Made by a program: the position numbers and the translations under genes
Assembly: GCF_020171465.1 (NCBI RefSeq)
Contig: NZ_JAIUZR010000003.1
Coordinates: 434,001 to 498,000, forward strand
Direction of reading: 5' to 3'
Length of the DNA: 64,000 nucleotides
Source: Lutimonas saemankumensis
GTDB taxonomy: Bacteria > Bacteroidota > Bacteroidia > Flavobacteriales > Flavobacteriaceae
Notes under the pieces: generated by a model
Told to the model about the DNA's origin: nothing
Databases searched by the model: none
Seen by the model: the letters and a program-made list of their open reading frames with translations, nothing else
Part shown: positions 17,570 to 27,019 of the stretch, one piece after another
Layout of the letters: each line of letters begins with the position of its first letter
Numbering within the stretch: the stretch's first letter is position 1

Positions 17570-20116
17570 ATGTTAAAAAAATTCTATTTATTGTTTTTTT
17601 TAATCTTTGTTACTCCATTTGTTTGGTCTCAAAAGATTGAATTAACAGGAAATGGTATTGAAATTGCCACTGACGGATCCAATTTTCCTTCCACCACTGA
17701 TCTAACCAAATATATAAACGTACCTCCGGGGAACTTCGAGGATCACGTATTTACAATAAAAAATGAGGAGAAGAAAGAAAAAATAGAAATTGTTAGTATT
17801 ACTTCGAGTGCATCTGAATTTGTTGTTGTTAATAATCTCTTCGAACTGGAAAAAAAAGAAGAAGGAAGTTTCCTTGTAAAATTTCAACCCTTTAACACGG
17901 GTTTGGTGAGCTCTCAAATAACAATTACTGTTAAAAAGAAAAATAAAGAAAAGACATATACCTTCAATATTAGTGGAAGTGATACTGATCAGCCTGACCC
18001 TGCTGATCTCATGATTACTCAATATTATGAAAATAACAATCAGGATTTCATCGAAATAAAAAATTTGTCAGAAAAGAATATTAAGGGTAAAACTTATTAT
18101 CTGGTCCATTACGGATCAAAGGATAAACTAACTGATGCTCCGAAGAGAGGGAGGCACGTTGAAATCAAATTGCTTCCTAATGAGGTAAAGGTTTACAAAA
18201 GCTTCGATTTAAAGGGAAATGATATCGTCCTGATATCAACCCGTAAGGATAAAGACTGTTTTGAAAACAGAATAGACCTAATAGGAAAGCAAAATGAATT
18301 CTGGGGACAGTCATTATCCCTTAGCAAAGGAGCATGTGCCAGTGAATCTCCTCACAAGGATTTTGACCCGGTCAACTGGGTTGAGCTAAGTATTCAAGAG
18401 GTAGATGATTCTTCTTCAAATCAGAATATTCATATTGGGGTCTATCAGGAAGGTCCAGTTATCTGGGATGGATCAAAATGGCTTGAAAATGATATTCCGG
18501 ACAGAACCAGAACTGCCATCATTAATGGAAGATATATTACAGATAATGGTGACATTGAGGCCTGTAATTTAGTTGTGAATGCTGAATTGAATTTGAGGAG
18601 TGCAGTGCAAGGAAGTTCTGAGACACGTTCGGTGATTTTGTATGGTGATCTAAGGATCGATGAGGCCTTAGGTACTTTCAAACTAGGAGACAAGATGTCT
18701 CTTGTGATGTATGATGATGAGGCTGAAATTACAGGAGAAATAATAAAATATGAGAGATCTACAAGTTTGAACAGTCAATTTGATTTTACGTATTGGAGCT
18801 CCTCAGTAGCAGCTGCCAGAGTTGAAGATGTTTTTTCAGGAGTTCGACCAGGAAGAATTTATTATTTTGATCAATCCAGGTCAACTTCTTCAGATCCGGA
18901 TAATGATCCCGACGGAACATTTTGGAATGTTTGGGTTCCTGCTGCTGGTGAAATGAAACCTGGAAGAGGATATGCTTCTGAAGCAAGCGATACATCCGAT
19001 AACAGGCATTTGGTAAGTTTTAGGGGACAACCCAATAACGGGGTAATCATAGAACAAATACACTTTAATGATGATGATGATTTGGACAATGATTTTAATA
19101 TGATTGGAAATCCCTACCCCTCAGCTATAGACATTGATCTGTTTTTTGATCAAAATAGTACGATCATTGACCCGGTTATTTATTTATGGACACATTCTAC
19201 ACCAGTTTCTGAACAGACCGGTGATTACTCATTTGATGATTACGCTACCTACAATAGGACGGGAGGAACGGGTGTAGGTAATGGGCCAGTTCCTTCAAAC
19301 AACATTGGTTCCGGTCAAGGTTTTTTGGTGAGGGCAATGAAGTCCGGGGAAGTAAAATTTAACAATGCGATGAGATTGAAAAACAAAAATGATCAGTTTT
19401 TCAAAATGCGAAATGTTAAACATAGAAATAAAATAATAGAAAAAGACCGGATATGGCTCAACCTAACCACTGACCAAGGGGGCTTTAACCAATTGCTCAT
19501 CGGTTTTGTAGAAGGGGCAACTTCTGAATTTGACAGGGGTTTTGATGCTATAAAGAATCAAAAGGCCAATAAAATTGGATTTTATTCCACTCTTGATGAT
19601 CATAAACTTGCTATACAGGGGTTTGAAACTTTTAGTTCGGGCAAAGTGGTACAATTAGGCTTTGACACCAGGGTTGAAAACAGAAATTACACCATAAGTA
19701 TTGGTAATACAGAGGGAAAGCTCAAAAGAGCAGAAATAATCCTTACGGATCATTACTTAGGTTTAAGTCATAATTTGAAGGAAGGAGATTACGTTTTTAG
19801 TCAGAAGGAATCAGGTTCTTTTCCCGGGAGATTTAGTATAAGTCTGAAATCGCAACCAATCGTTGTCCCTATAGAAACAATGGAAGAAAACGAAATCTAT
19901 ATTTACAATGAAGGGGATATATTTAGCATAGAATCACCCATTCAAGTTCAAACTTTCTTGATGTATGATATTCAGGGCAGAGAACTATTAAAACATCATC
20001 CGAATAAAAGATCATTTGAAGTAGCAAATTCCAAATCAAAAAAAGGGGAAGTTTTATATCTTCAGATCATTGGCCAGGATCAAACTGTTAGAAGAAAAAA
20101 AATATATAAACACTAG
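17570..20116 (+). CDS. Large secreted protein with T9SS C-terminal sorting domain
   Basis: Cargo-type protein of 848 residues. A signal peptide spans about residues 1-20 (to VWSQK). An ASH/HYDIN-like Ig domain (about 20-130) is followed by a lamin-tail-like region from DLMITQYYENNNQDFIEIKN to about 265, then a long beta-rich central region. The last 70 residues form a type A sorting domain (IYNEGDIFSIES, MYDIQGRELL, YLQIIG, KKIYKH) that directs export through the type IX secretion system and attachment at the surface. No catalytic motif is seen; adhesion is a reasonable guess. It ends tail to tail with the K+ channel gene, 2 bases apart. Confidence 0.85.
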   Translation: MLKKFYLLFFLIFVTPFVWSQKIELTGNGIEIATDGSNFPSTTDLTKYINVPPGNFEDHVFTIKNEEKKEKIEIVSITSSASEFVVVNNLFELEKKEEGSFLVKFQPFNTGLVSSQITITVKKKNKEKTYTFNISGSDTDQPDPADLMITQYYENNNQDFIEIKNLSEKNIKGKTYYLVHYGSKDKLTDAPKRGRHVEIKLLPNEVKVYKSFDLKGNDIVLISTRKDKDCFENRIDLIGKQNEFWGQSLSLSKGACASESPHKDFDPVNWVELSIQEVDDSSSNQNIHIGVYQEGPVIWDGSKWLENDIPDRTRTAIINGRYITDNGDIEACNLVVNAELNLRSAVQGSSETRSVILYGDLRIDEALGTFKLGDKMSLVMYDDEAEITGEIIKYERSTSLNSQFDFTYWSSSVAAARVEDVFSGVRPGRIYYFDQSRSTSSDPDNDPDGTFWNVWVPAAGEMKPGRGYASEASDTSDNRHLVSFRGQPNNGVIIEQIHFNDDDDLDNDFNMIGNPYPSAIDIDLFFDQNSTIIDPVIYLWTHSTPVSEQTGDYSFDDYATYNRTGGTGVGNGPVPSNNIGSGQGFLVRAMKSGEVKFNNAMRLKNKNDQFFKMRNVKHRNKIIEKDRIWLNLTTDQGGFNQLLIGFVEGATSEFDRGFDAIKNQKANKIGFYSTLDDHKLAIQGFETFSSGKVVQLGFDTRVENRNYTISIGNTEGKLKRAEIILTDHYLGLSHNLKEGDYVFSQKESGSFPGRFSISLKSQPIVVPIETMEENEIYIYNEGDIFSIESPIQVQTFLMYDIQGRELLKHHPNKRSFEVANSKSKKGEVLYLQIIGQDQTVRRKKIYKH

Positions 20117-20118
20117 GT

Positions 20119-20943
20119 TTATAATTCCTCTCCGCATTTGTAACAATATTTGGCGTCATCTTTATGATTATCGGCAGAGCAGGAAGTGCAGGAATTCGTG
20201 TTCATATCAATAGTTTCACCTTTTCCTCTAACCATTTCAACACTAACGATACCTGTCGGAATTGCTATGATTCCGTAACCTAAAATCATGACAAGGCTGG
20301 CCATTAATTGTCCGAAAGCTGTCTGAGGTGCAATATCACCATATCCAACTGTGGTTAGCGTAACAATTGCCCAATAAATACTTCTGGGAATACTGGTAAA
20401 TCCACTCGTATCACCTTCAATCAGATACATTAAAGTACCGATGATAACACAGATGATCAGTACCGCTGAAATAAATACGAATATTTTGTAACGAGAGGCT
20501 ATAAGGGCCTTTCCAAGATTTTGAGTAGCTCCCACAAATCGGACGAGTTTCAGGATCCTGAAAATACGCAACAGCCTCAACGCTCTTAATGCAACAAGGG
20601 CATGGGCTCCTCCTAAAAACAGGGATATATATTTTGGAATGGTCGACAATAAATCAATGATCCCGTAAAAGCTTAAAATGTAAGACCTTGGTTTTTTTAC
20701 CGTAATGATTCTCAAAATGTATTCAATGGTGAACAAAATGGTAATCACCCATTCTGAAATGTCAAAGAATTGATGATACTTAGCATCCAATTCCTTGACA
20801 CTTTCAAGCATCACAAGAATGATACTGAAAATAATGGCAACAATGAGGATAAGGTCAAAATATTTACCAGCACGGGAATCCGCCTCATAGATTATTTCAT
20901 GCCACTTGTCTCTCCAATTATTTGTTGTCTGGTTTTTTTTCAA
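20119..20943 (-). CDS. Voltage-gated-type potassium channel with C-terminal zinc ribbon
   Basis: Six-helix ion channel of 274 residues. The voltage-sensor-like helices include an S4 with regularly spaced arginines (ALRALRLLRIFRILKLVR region, about residues 118-136). The pore carries the K+ selectivity filter TTVGYGD (about 197-203) followed by S6. The C-terminus ends in a double CxxC zinc ribbon (CTSCS and CYKCG). The only in-frame start before helix 1 is TTG at 20943. It overlaps the stop of the DUF3857 gene by 4 bases, so translation is probably coupled. Confidence 0.9.
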   Translation of the reverse strand: MKKNQTTNNWRDKWHEIIYEADSRAGKYFDLILIVAIIFSIILVMLESVKELDAKYHQFFDISEWVITILFTIEYILRIITVKKPRSYILSFYGIIDLLSTIPKYISLFLGGAHALVALRALRLLRIFRILKLVRFVGATQNLGKALIASRYKIFVFISAVLIICVIIGTLMYLIEGDTSGFTSIPRSIYWAIVTLTTVGYGDIAPQTAFGQLMASLVMILGYGIIAIPTGIVSVEMVRGKGETIDMNTNSCTSCSADNHKDDAKYCYKCGEEL

Positions 20944-22922
20944 GAACCGGAAGTTTTGGTTAAAGATATTAAACTATTATTAGTTTTAATTATTTCCTTA
21001 AACATTTCCTTTAGATACTTGTATTTTTCAGCATTATATACGGGATAATTAAGCTGAAGATTTGAATAAATTAGAATTTCATTTTCCTTCTGGGAAAAAA
21101 CCGCTTTATAGAATCCACCATTGTTCGGCAGCCTCTTTATAACTTCCTTAGGCATGGATTTTACAACGTATCCTTCTGGTAATCGAATGGATGTTTTGGT
21201 AACATCATTTAATTTATAGCCAAAATTTACAGGATAGTTCCTATTTTCCAGTTGGAAGGGATTATTTTCATATCTGTATAAAAAGGGGTTCAGGAAGGTT
21301 TCCTCGCCAATATTTTGATTCATCTCTGCCTCAATTTCAAATTTCTCAACAAAGATGGAATCAAGATTTGAAAGGTTTTGATTTCGGTATTTGTCAATAA
21401 ATATATCCGAATCCTCATACCCAAGGAATTCGAGCAGATCATCTTGTGGAACTTCTGCGGCCCTTTGTCTTCTGTAGGAAGCATCGTATCCTTTACTTTT
21501 AATGGTTACCTCGCCGGAGAGTAACCCTTCTTCATCCATTTTCAGTTTAATTTCACGAAGTTCCATTGATTCCACCTTAGGGTTGGTCGTCAGCCAGTAA
21601 CTTCCATTTTCAAAATCGAGAACACGCCCAACGCCGTTTAATGTTTTAAACGGTGTCTGCCCAAAGGTGACATATTTATCAGAGGCATCAAGTAAAATCT
21701 TATTTTCATTGATTTCAACCACTGCCAAGGCATAATTAAAGTCATTCAAAACAGGATGTTGCTTGGTTGGAACTCCATTATCTCTTGTTGAAATAAGCAT
21801 AGGGTGGGACTTCAGCCCGGCTGCCTTTAAGGCATTGACCAAAGCCAGGTTGATTTCGGCTACCGAACCTGCCTTTTCCTCATAGGCTTTTTTTACCCTC
21901 ACATCAGAATAAGGGTTCCTGGAATCACTATTTAAGCTAAAATGGTCCTGGATGTGGTAAAATACCACCATGGCCCGGTCATTATCGTCTTTAATTTTCA
22001 GAATTTCTTTAGGGATTAGCTTTTTAAAGCTACTCTGCAGTTTTAATTGTTTTCCAACACTTTGTTCCTCCTTAAGAACTTTGTCTGCTTCCGACCAGGT
22101 GGTGGTGTATTCCTTTATACTTCCGTCTGGGCGATTCACACGAGATAGCTCAAATTCGATCTTGGCAATGTGGTTCTTTTTTGCCGTACTGTACTTTTCT
22201 TCCAGTTTAAATGCCGGTATATTGGTCATTGTATAGGTTAAATTCTCGCAACTTGCTTTTGCTCCTCTTATTTCATAACAATGGTTTATTACTTCCGATT
22301 TATTTTCAGTAAGCCTTAAGGATCCGTTCAGATGTCGGTTATAATTCCAGAATCCCGGAATTATCGCATGAAATTGACTATAAACCTTGGGGATATCAGA
22401 TTGAAAATTCCAGCCTACCAAATTGTAATAGAATTCAGATTTTATGTCATATTGGTATTCAATCACACTTCCTGGCTTAAGATTTGGGAAGGTGAAAGTT
22501 ACCTCATCATATAGGTCATTATAACTTTTTTCAAAGATTTGCTCAGGCTCTAAAACTGTTTTTTCGTAAGGAGCATTGTAAGTAATCGCCTTTAGATTTT
22601 TTAATCGTTCTTTGTCACCTGAACTACTTTTATACAAATAGATCTTTACAGTGCCATGATCATAACCTTTCTCATTAAAAATTTTAATTCTTTTGTAAAT
22701 GGTATTGACAAAATAATGGTTGTAAGAACCATCTCCATGAAAACTTACATTGCTGTGTTCATAGAGAACCAAGGCATTTGCAGAAGGATCCCGTAGGTAT
22801 TCCTTCATAGATATTTCTTCTGGTTTGGCTTTTCCGAATTCATAGGGTAGGTTAGTTTGTTTTTGTGCTTGGGCATTTTGTAAAATTACCAACAAGACAA
22901 GGATTGATAGCTTTTTCAACAA
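20940..22922 (-). CDS. DUF3857 / transglutaminase-like protein
   Basis: Secreted protein of 660 residues. A signal peptide covers about residues 1-20 (KLSILVLLVILQNAQAQ). The DUF3857 domain covers about 55-240 and a transglutaminase-like core about 300-410 (KAGSVAEINLALVNALKAAG, then PVLNDFNYALAVVE and ILLDASD). The third segment is a C-terminal DUF3858-like beta domain. In the core the usual catalytic Cys is absent: the segment reads AGSVAEIN, while the His/Asp strand positions remain. The product is probably non-enzymatic. The start is a TTG, as no ATG precedes the signal peptide. Confidence 0.85.
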   Translation of the reverse strand: MLKKLSILVLLVILQNAQAQKQTNLPYEFGKAKPEEISMKEYLRDPSANALVLYEHSNVSFHGDGSYNHYFVNTIYKRIKIFNEKGYDHGTVKIYLYKSSSGDKERLKNLKAITYNAPYEKTVLEPEQIFEKSYNDLYDEVTFTFPNLKPGSVIEYQYDIKSEFYYNLVGWNFQSDIPKVYSQFHAIIPGFWNYNRHLNGSLRLTENKSEVINHCYEIRGAKASCENLTYTMTNIPAFKLEEKYSTAKKNHIAKIEFELSRVNRPDGSIKEYTTTWSEADKVLKEEQSVGKQLKLQSSFKKLIPKEILKIKDDNDRAMVVFYHIQDHFSLNSDSRNPYSDVRVKKAYEEKAGSVAEINLALVNALKAAGLKSHPMLISTRDNGVPTKQHPVLNDFNYALAVVEINENKILLDASDKYVTFGQTPFKTLNGVGRVLDFENGSYWLTTNPKVESMELREIKLKMDEEGLLSGEVTIKSKGYDASYRRQRAAEVPQDDLLEFLGYEDSDIFIDKYRNQNLSNLDSIFVEKFEIEAEMNQNIGEETFLNPFLYRYENNPFQLENRNYPVNFGYKLNDVTKTSIRLPEGYVVKSMPKEVIKRLPNNGGFYKAVFSQKENEILIYSNLQLNYPVYNAEKYKYLKEMFKEIIKTNNSLISLTKTSGS

Positions 22923-22958
22923 TTTTGGATTTTAAAGTTTGATTAAAAAATGGAACGA

Positions 22959-22986
22959 TTAAAAGTCGTTAAAAGTATCTTAAAAG
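22959..22986 (-). repeat. Three phased TTAAAAG direct repeats
   Basis: TTAAAAG occurs at 22959-22965, 22969-22975 and 22980-22986, spaced 10 and 11 bases, that is about one helical turn. They lie 37-64 bases upstream of the DUF3857 gene start (minus strand). A regulator-binding array is possible, but the repeat is AT-rich and short. Confidence 0.35.
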
Positions 22987-22999
22987 CCAAGAGAATTGT

Positions 23000-24082
23000 T
23001 CAGAAACGAATGATTTGTTCCACCCGATTCGAAGCGAGGTATTTTTTTACAATTGCATTGTGAACCGCAGATTTTTTACTGCTGATTATCAGTTGTTTCA
23101 AGACGGTCAAATTATTAAACTGGTGCCTGAGTTCGGCATAGGCATATCCTTGATATTGATTGTTTTCAATTAAAACAATTGATTTTTCTCCTTCATTTCG
23201 GCCCTTATCAATCAATATCATGTTTTCATGATTGAAAGAAACCCATTTATAATCAATTTTTTTAGTTCGGTTAAATCTTGGCCTATGCTGTGATAAGGCC
23301 TCTTCGAATTTGAGCCGGGTCAAAAGATCGCTTCCTGTAAGTTCAAAAGTTACCGAGCTCAATTCCCTGACCATGGACCTGGATCGATTCGAAGTTTTTA
23401 AAAATAAATGATTAACCGAACTTTGGATATTTTTTCCTTTTCCCACGTAAAAAACTTCTCCATTGTATTTGTGAAAAAAGAATAATCCAGAGGAAGAAGG
23501 TATCCCCTCCAGCAATTTCAATTGCTTTTCAGAGAGATCTCTTTGATTTCCCTCTTTTATTGTTTTTTTAACAATGAGCTTTTCTCTGTCTTTCTGAAGC
23601 AGAATTTCAAAAAGTTTCAAGGTCGCCAGGGCGTCTCCATTGGCCCGATGCCTGTCACTTACGGGTATTCCTATCGTTCTGCATAATTTGCCAAGGCTAT
23701 AAGATTCCAGGTCCGGAATTAGTTTTTTACTGAGTTCAACGGTACAAAGCGTTGGCATCTCAAAATCATATCCGAGTCTGGAAAATTCATTTCGAATCAC
23801 CCTGTAATCAAAACTGCTATTGTGGGCCACAAGTATACAGCCTTCCAGAATTTCAATCAACCTCTTGGCTATTTCGTAAAATTTTGGGGCATTTCGGAGC
23901 ATTTTATTGTTTATACCTGTAAGATTTGCCACAAAAGGCTGAATTTCTCTTTCAGGGTTGATCAAACTGATAAAAGTATCTGTAATATCAATGCCATCAA
24001 ATCGATGAATTGCGATCTCTGTAATTCCTTCTTCATTGAATTTTCCTCCCGTCGTCTCTACATCTATAATTGCAAAATCCAT
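23000..24082 (-). CDS. DEDDh exonuclease fused to a GIY-YIG domain
   Basis: Two-domain nuclease-type protein of 360 residues. The DnaQ-like exonuclease comes first, with DVETTG (Exo I, about residues 7-12), HNSSFDYRVI (Exo II, about 88) and HRANGDALAT (Exo III, about 141-150), so the DEDDh set is complete. Next is a UvrC/Cho-like GIY-YIG domain (GLFFFHKYNGEVFYVGKGKNI, about 210-230) with YVG, a conserved downstream Arg and a candidate Glu in KFEEAL. The first Tyr of GIY is Phe. The ATG at 24082 gives DFAIIDVETTGG directly. A role in nucleotide repair is inferred. Confidence 0.88.
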   Translation of the reverse strand: MDFAIIDVETTGGKFNEEGITEIAIHRFDGIDITDTFISLINPEREIQPFVANLTGINNKMLRNAPKFYEIAKRLIEILEGCILVAHNSSFDYRVIRNEFSRLGYDFEMPTLCTVELSKKLIPDLESYSLGKLCRTIGIPVSDRHRANGDALATLKLFEILLQKDREKLIVKKTIKEGNQRDLSEKQLKLLEGIPSSSGLFFFHKYNGEVFYVGKGKNIQSSVNHLFLKTSNRSRSMVRELSSVTFELTGSDLLTRLKFEEALSQHRPRFNRTKKIDYKWVSFNHENMILIDKGRNEGEKSIVLIENNQYQGYAYAELRHQFNNLTVLKQLIISSKKSAVHNAIVKKYLASNRVEQIIRF

Positions 24083-24096
24083 CTTCAAAAACTGTT

Positions 24097-25104
24097 CTAT
24101 TTCTTGTCGGCTTCAATCCTTTTATCCCTGTTGGCAATTTCCCATGCCGTATAAAAGATATATTTGGTTCTGAGGGCCAACAGCTCAAAGTCGATCTTAT
24201 CCGCAGTATCCGTTATCCTGTGATAATCCGAATGGCTACCGTTGAAGAAGAAAATAACAGGGATATTCATCTGGGCAAAATTGAAATGATCTGATCTTTC
24301 GTAATAGTTGTTGGGGTCATCAAACTCATTATAGGTATAGTCCAGTTTGAGTTTGGTGTATTTCTTATTGGTATCCTGTGCCAGTTTGTGAAGGTCTTTA
24401 CTAAGCCTGTCAGAACCAATTAGATAAATATATTCCCTTTGATTTATGTGCTTATCGTCAACACGGCCAATCATATCAATATTGAGGTTTACCACGGTAC
24501 TGTCCAAAGAAAAAACAGGGTTTTCAATATAATATTGAGATCCGAAAAGGCCAATTTCCTCACCGGTAAGATGTAAAAACAAGATAGAGCGTCTCGGTCC
24601 TTTACCTTGTTTTTTTGCCAGTTGAAAGGACTGGGCGAGTTCCATGACCGCAGAGGTCCCCGAGGCATTATCATCGGCTCCGTTATACACTTCGTCATTG
24701 CGCATTCCAAGATGATCATAATGAGCCGTAATCACAATGACTTCATTCGGAAATTCGCTTCCTTCTATATAAGCGAGTACATTTGAAGAAGGCCCTTCAG
24801 ATTTACCGTCAAAAAAATCCTTTTCTATTTCCTGGGTGTATTCCGGGTAGCTATTTGGAGCGAGAAGGCCATTGTGATCATAAAAAGCCGTTAAGTAATT
24901 TACGGCCATTTTCTGCCTTTTCTCTCCTGTTTTTCTACCTTCAAGAATATCTGAGGATAAGAGATACAAATGCTCTTTTAAATCTTCAGTCTTGATTTCA
25001 CTTGCATACTTTTCTTTTATAGATTCCCTTTTTTCAGCCTCTGTTTTACCGGCTCCACAGGAAACCAGAACAAATAAAAGTAAGCAGATTACGATCTTTT
25101 GCAT
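24097..25104 (-). CDS. M28 family metallopeptidase, lipoprotein
   Basis: Zinc aminopeptidase-type protein of 335 residues. The lipoprotein signal ends at VSCGAG (lipid Cys at 16). The peptidase domain has ITAHYDHLG (His ligand), YNGADDNASGTSAVME (bridging Asp), LTGEEIGLFGS (catalytic Glu-Glu), NIDMIGR (Asp ligand) and HSDYHRITDT (His ligand), so the metal site is complete. It is likely in the periplasm or on the outer membrane. It stands just after the B12 ABC genes but has its own -7 box at 25122-25129. Confidence 0.92.
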   Translation of the reverse strand: MQKIVICLLLFVLVSCGAGKTEAEKRESIKEKYASEIKTEDLKEHLYLLSSDILEGRKTGEKRQKMAVNYLTAFYDHNGLLAPNSYPEYTQEIEKDFFDGKSEGPSSNVLAYIEGSEFPNEVIVITAHYDHLGMRNDEVYNGADDNASGTSAVMELAQSFQLAKKQGKGPRRSILFLHLTGEEIGLFGSQYYIENPVFSLDSTVVNLNIDMIGRVDDKHINQREYIYLIGSDRLSKDLHKLAQDTNKKYTKLKLDYTYNEFDDPNNYYERSDHFNFAQMNIPVIFFFNGSHSDYHRITDTADKIDFELLALRTKYIFYTAWEIANRDKRIEADKK

Positions 25105-25121
25105 AATTCATGTTTATTTCG

Positions 25122-25129
25122 CAAAAATA
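25122..25129 (-). promoter_or_regulatory. Putative -7 box for the M28 peptidase gene
   Basis: The minus strand reads TATTTTTG, a full TAnnTTTG match. Transcription would start near 25116, about 12 bases before the ATG. Confidence 0.45.
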
Positions 25130-25143
25130 GAAATATATTTTCC

Positions 25144-25935
25144 CTAATTCATGATAAACTGATTAGTTTCTTTGTCAAAATGGATTTTTTTACTATCAAA
25201 AAGAAGATTAATATCCTCATTTTCAATTAATTTAGAAGGTTTTCCTTGAATGATTCCATCTTCAGTCATGAGCCAGAGTTTATCCGAAATCTGAGTGGCC
25301 AGTTGAATTTCGTGGGTGGATATAAGTATGGCCCGATCCAGTTTGTGGGCAATATTCTTCAGAAGCCTGAAGGTCTCTATTTTATGTTGTACGTCAAGAT
25401 GGGCGGTAGGTTCATCCAGAATAATGATTTCGGTATTCTGTGCGAGAGCCCTGCAAATCATGGCTCTCTGTAATTGGCCATCACTTAATTTGTCACACCT
25501 TTCGTGAGCAAGACCTGCAAGATCAGAATTTTCCAAAGCCTTGTTGATCTGGCTGATATCCTCATCGGTCAGTTTTCCGATCCAATTGGTATAAGGCTGT
25601 CTGCCTAAAGCGATAAGTTCGTAAACAGTAAGATTACTGGCAGGGATTTTTTCAGTTAATACCAATCCGATATTTTTTGCGAGTTCAATTCTTGAATACG
25701 TGTCAATATTTATATTATTAAGCAGAATTTCACCTGACAAACGAGGCTGCATTTTGCTCAAAGTCCTTATCAGCGTGGATTTTCCAATACCATTTTTCCC
25801 AATAAGACAAATGAGTTCTCCTTTATTAAGTGTCAGGTCCAGGTTTGTCGAAATTAGCTTTTCGTTCTTTCTACTGTTGTAGCCAATGCTTAATTCGATC
25901 GTTTTTAAAACACTATATGATTCTTTTACTGCCAT
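25144..25935 (-). CDS. ABC transporter ATPase, BtuD/FecE type
   Basis: ATP-binding subunit of a type II metal-chelate/cobalamin importer, 263 residues. Walker A is IGKNGIGKSTLI (about residues 43-54), the signature reads LSDGQLQRAMICRAL (Gly to Asp in the usual LSGGQ), Walker B is IIILDEPTAHLD and the switch His is in ISTHEIQ. It starts one base after the permease gene. The neighbouring riboswitch-controlled BtuB receptor makes vitamin B12 the most likely substrate; by sequence alone a siderophore cannot be excluded. Confidence 0.88.
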   Translation of the reverse strand: MAVKESYSVLKTIELSIGYNSRKNEKLISTNLDLTLNKGELICLIGKNGIGKSTLIRTLSKMQPRLSGEILLNNINIDTYSRIELAKNIGLVLTEKIPASNLTVYELIALGRQPYTNWIGKLTDEDISQINKALENSDLAGLAHERCDKLSDGQLQRAMICRALAQNTEIIILDEPTAHLDVQHKIETFRLLKNIAHKLDRAILISTHEIQLATQISDKLWLMTEDGIIQGKPSKLIENEDINLLFDSKKIHFDKETNQFIMN

Positions 25936-25936
25936 C

Positions 25937-26968
25937 TTACAAAACCATTTTCTTTTTCCTGAGTAATAGCCAAATCACAATCGGGGCTCCAAACAAGGTC
26001 GTTATCGCATTGATAGGAAGGGTATATTCACTTGTTGGCAACTGAGCCACCGTGTCACTGATCAGCATAATATTTGCTCCCAGAAGAGCAGCCGCAGGAA
26101 GAATTATTCTATGCTCAGAGGTATTTAAGATAAGTTTGGTCATATGCGGAGCCGCAAGGCCTATAAAAGCGATTGGTCCGGCAAAGGCTGTTATGACCCC
26201 CGCGAGAAGGCTTGTAGCCATAAGAATCAAATTTTTTGTCATTTTTATATTGATTCCGATACTTTTGGCATAATTCTCACCCAGTAGCAGGCTGTTCAAG
26301 GATTTAATAACAGGTAGCAGCATGAATCCGGCAAGCAGATAAATACCGGTAAAGATCAAAACCTCGTTCCAGGTCAGGTTACCCAGACTTCCAAAACCCC
26401 AGAACATATATTGCTGAAGGTTTTCAGCACTGCTAAAATAGGATAATACGCTTATTATGGCAGAGGTAAGACTACTAAACATTAATCCGATAATAAGAAT
26501 ACTCATGGTGTTTTTGACTTGCCTTGACACAATCATAACAGCAAATAAAACTAAAAAAGCTCCAATGCTTGCCGCAAGCGATATAAAAAGCTGTGACTGA
26601 CCCAAAATTCTCATGCTCCCGCCAACTATGGAAGACCCCATAATCAGCAGTGCCACACCCAGGCTTGCCCCAGAGCTGATTCCCAAGACATAAGGTCCTG
26701 CCAGAGGATTTCTGAACAAGGTCTGCATCAATAATCCGCAAATGGACAAACCTGAGCCTACCAATACCGCAGTTATCGCTTTAGGCAACCGGTAATCCAG
26801 GATAATATAATTCCAGGTTTCACTTGTATCCGAAGATCCGGTCAAACTTTTAAGAACCTGTGAAAGTGGAATATCCACGGAACCCAGACTTATATTGAGC
26901 AAAAAAAGCGACAGCATCAATAAGAAGAATATCAGAAATCTAATTTTATATGTTGAATTGTTCTTCAA
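25937..26968 (-). CDS. FecCD/BtuC-family ABC permease
   Basis: Inner-membrane permease of 343 residues with about ten helices and the family signatures RLPKAITAVLVGSGLSICGLLMQ (about residues 55-77, given in part), NPLAGPYVLGISSGASLG and GLAAPHMTKLIL near the ATPase-contact loop. The start is TTG 26968; no ATG precedes the first helix. The gene lies 51 bases after the binding-protein gene and 1 base before the ATPase gene, making a complete importer. Cobalamin is assigned from the riboswitch and BtuB next door. Confidence 0.9.
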   Translation of the reverse strand: MKNNSTYKIRFLIFFLLMLSLFLLNISLGSVDIPLSQVLKSLTGSSDTSETWNYIILDYRLPKAITAVLVGSGLSICGLLMQTLFRNPLAGPYVLGISSGASLGVALLIMGSSIVGGSMRILGQSQLFISLAASIGAFLVLFAVMIVSRQVKNTMSILIIGLMFSSLTSAIISVLSYFSSAENLQQYMFWGFGSLGNLTWNEVLIFTGIYLLAGFMLLPVIKSLNSLLLGENYAKSIGINIKMTKNLILMATSLLAGVITAFAGPIAFIGLAAPHMTKLILNTSEHRIILPAAALLGANIMLISDTVAQLPTSEYTLPINAITTLFGAPIVIWLLLRKKKMVL

Positions 26969-27019
26969 GTTTACTGTCGATTTGCTATAAATATAATTTT
27001 TTTAATACGATTCAATTCC

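Noticed and set aside
24083-24088. TTG start two codons upstream of the DEDDh-GIY-YIG gene
   Set aside because: ATG 24082 gives the typical family beginning directly before the first beta strand.
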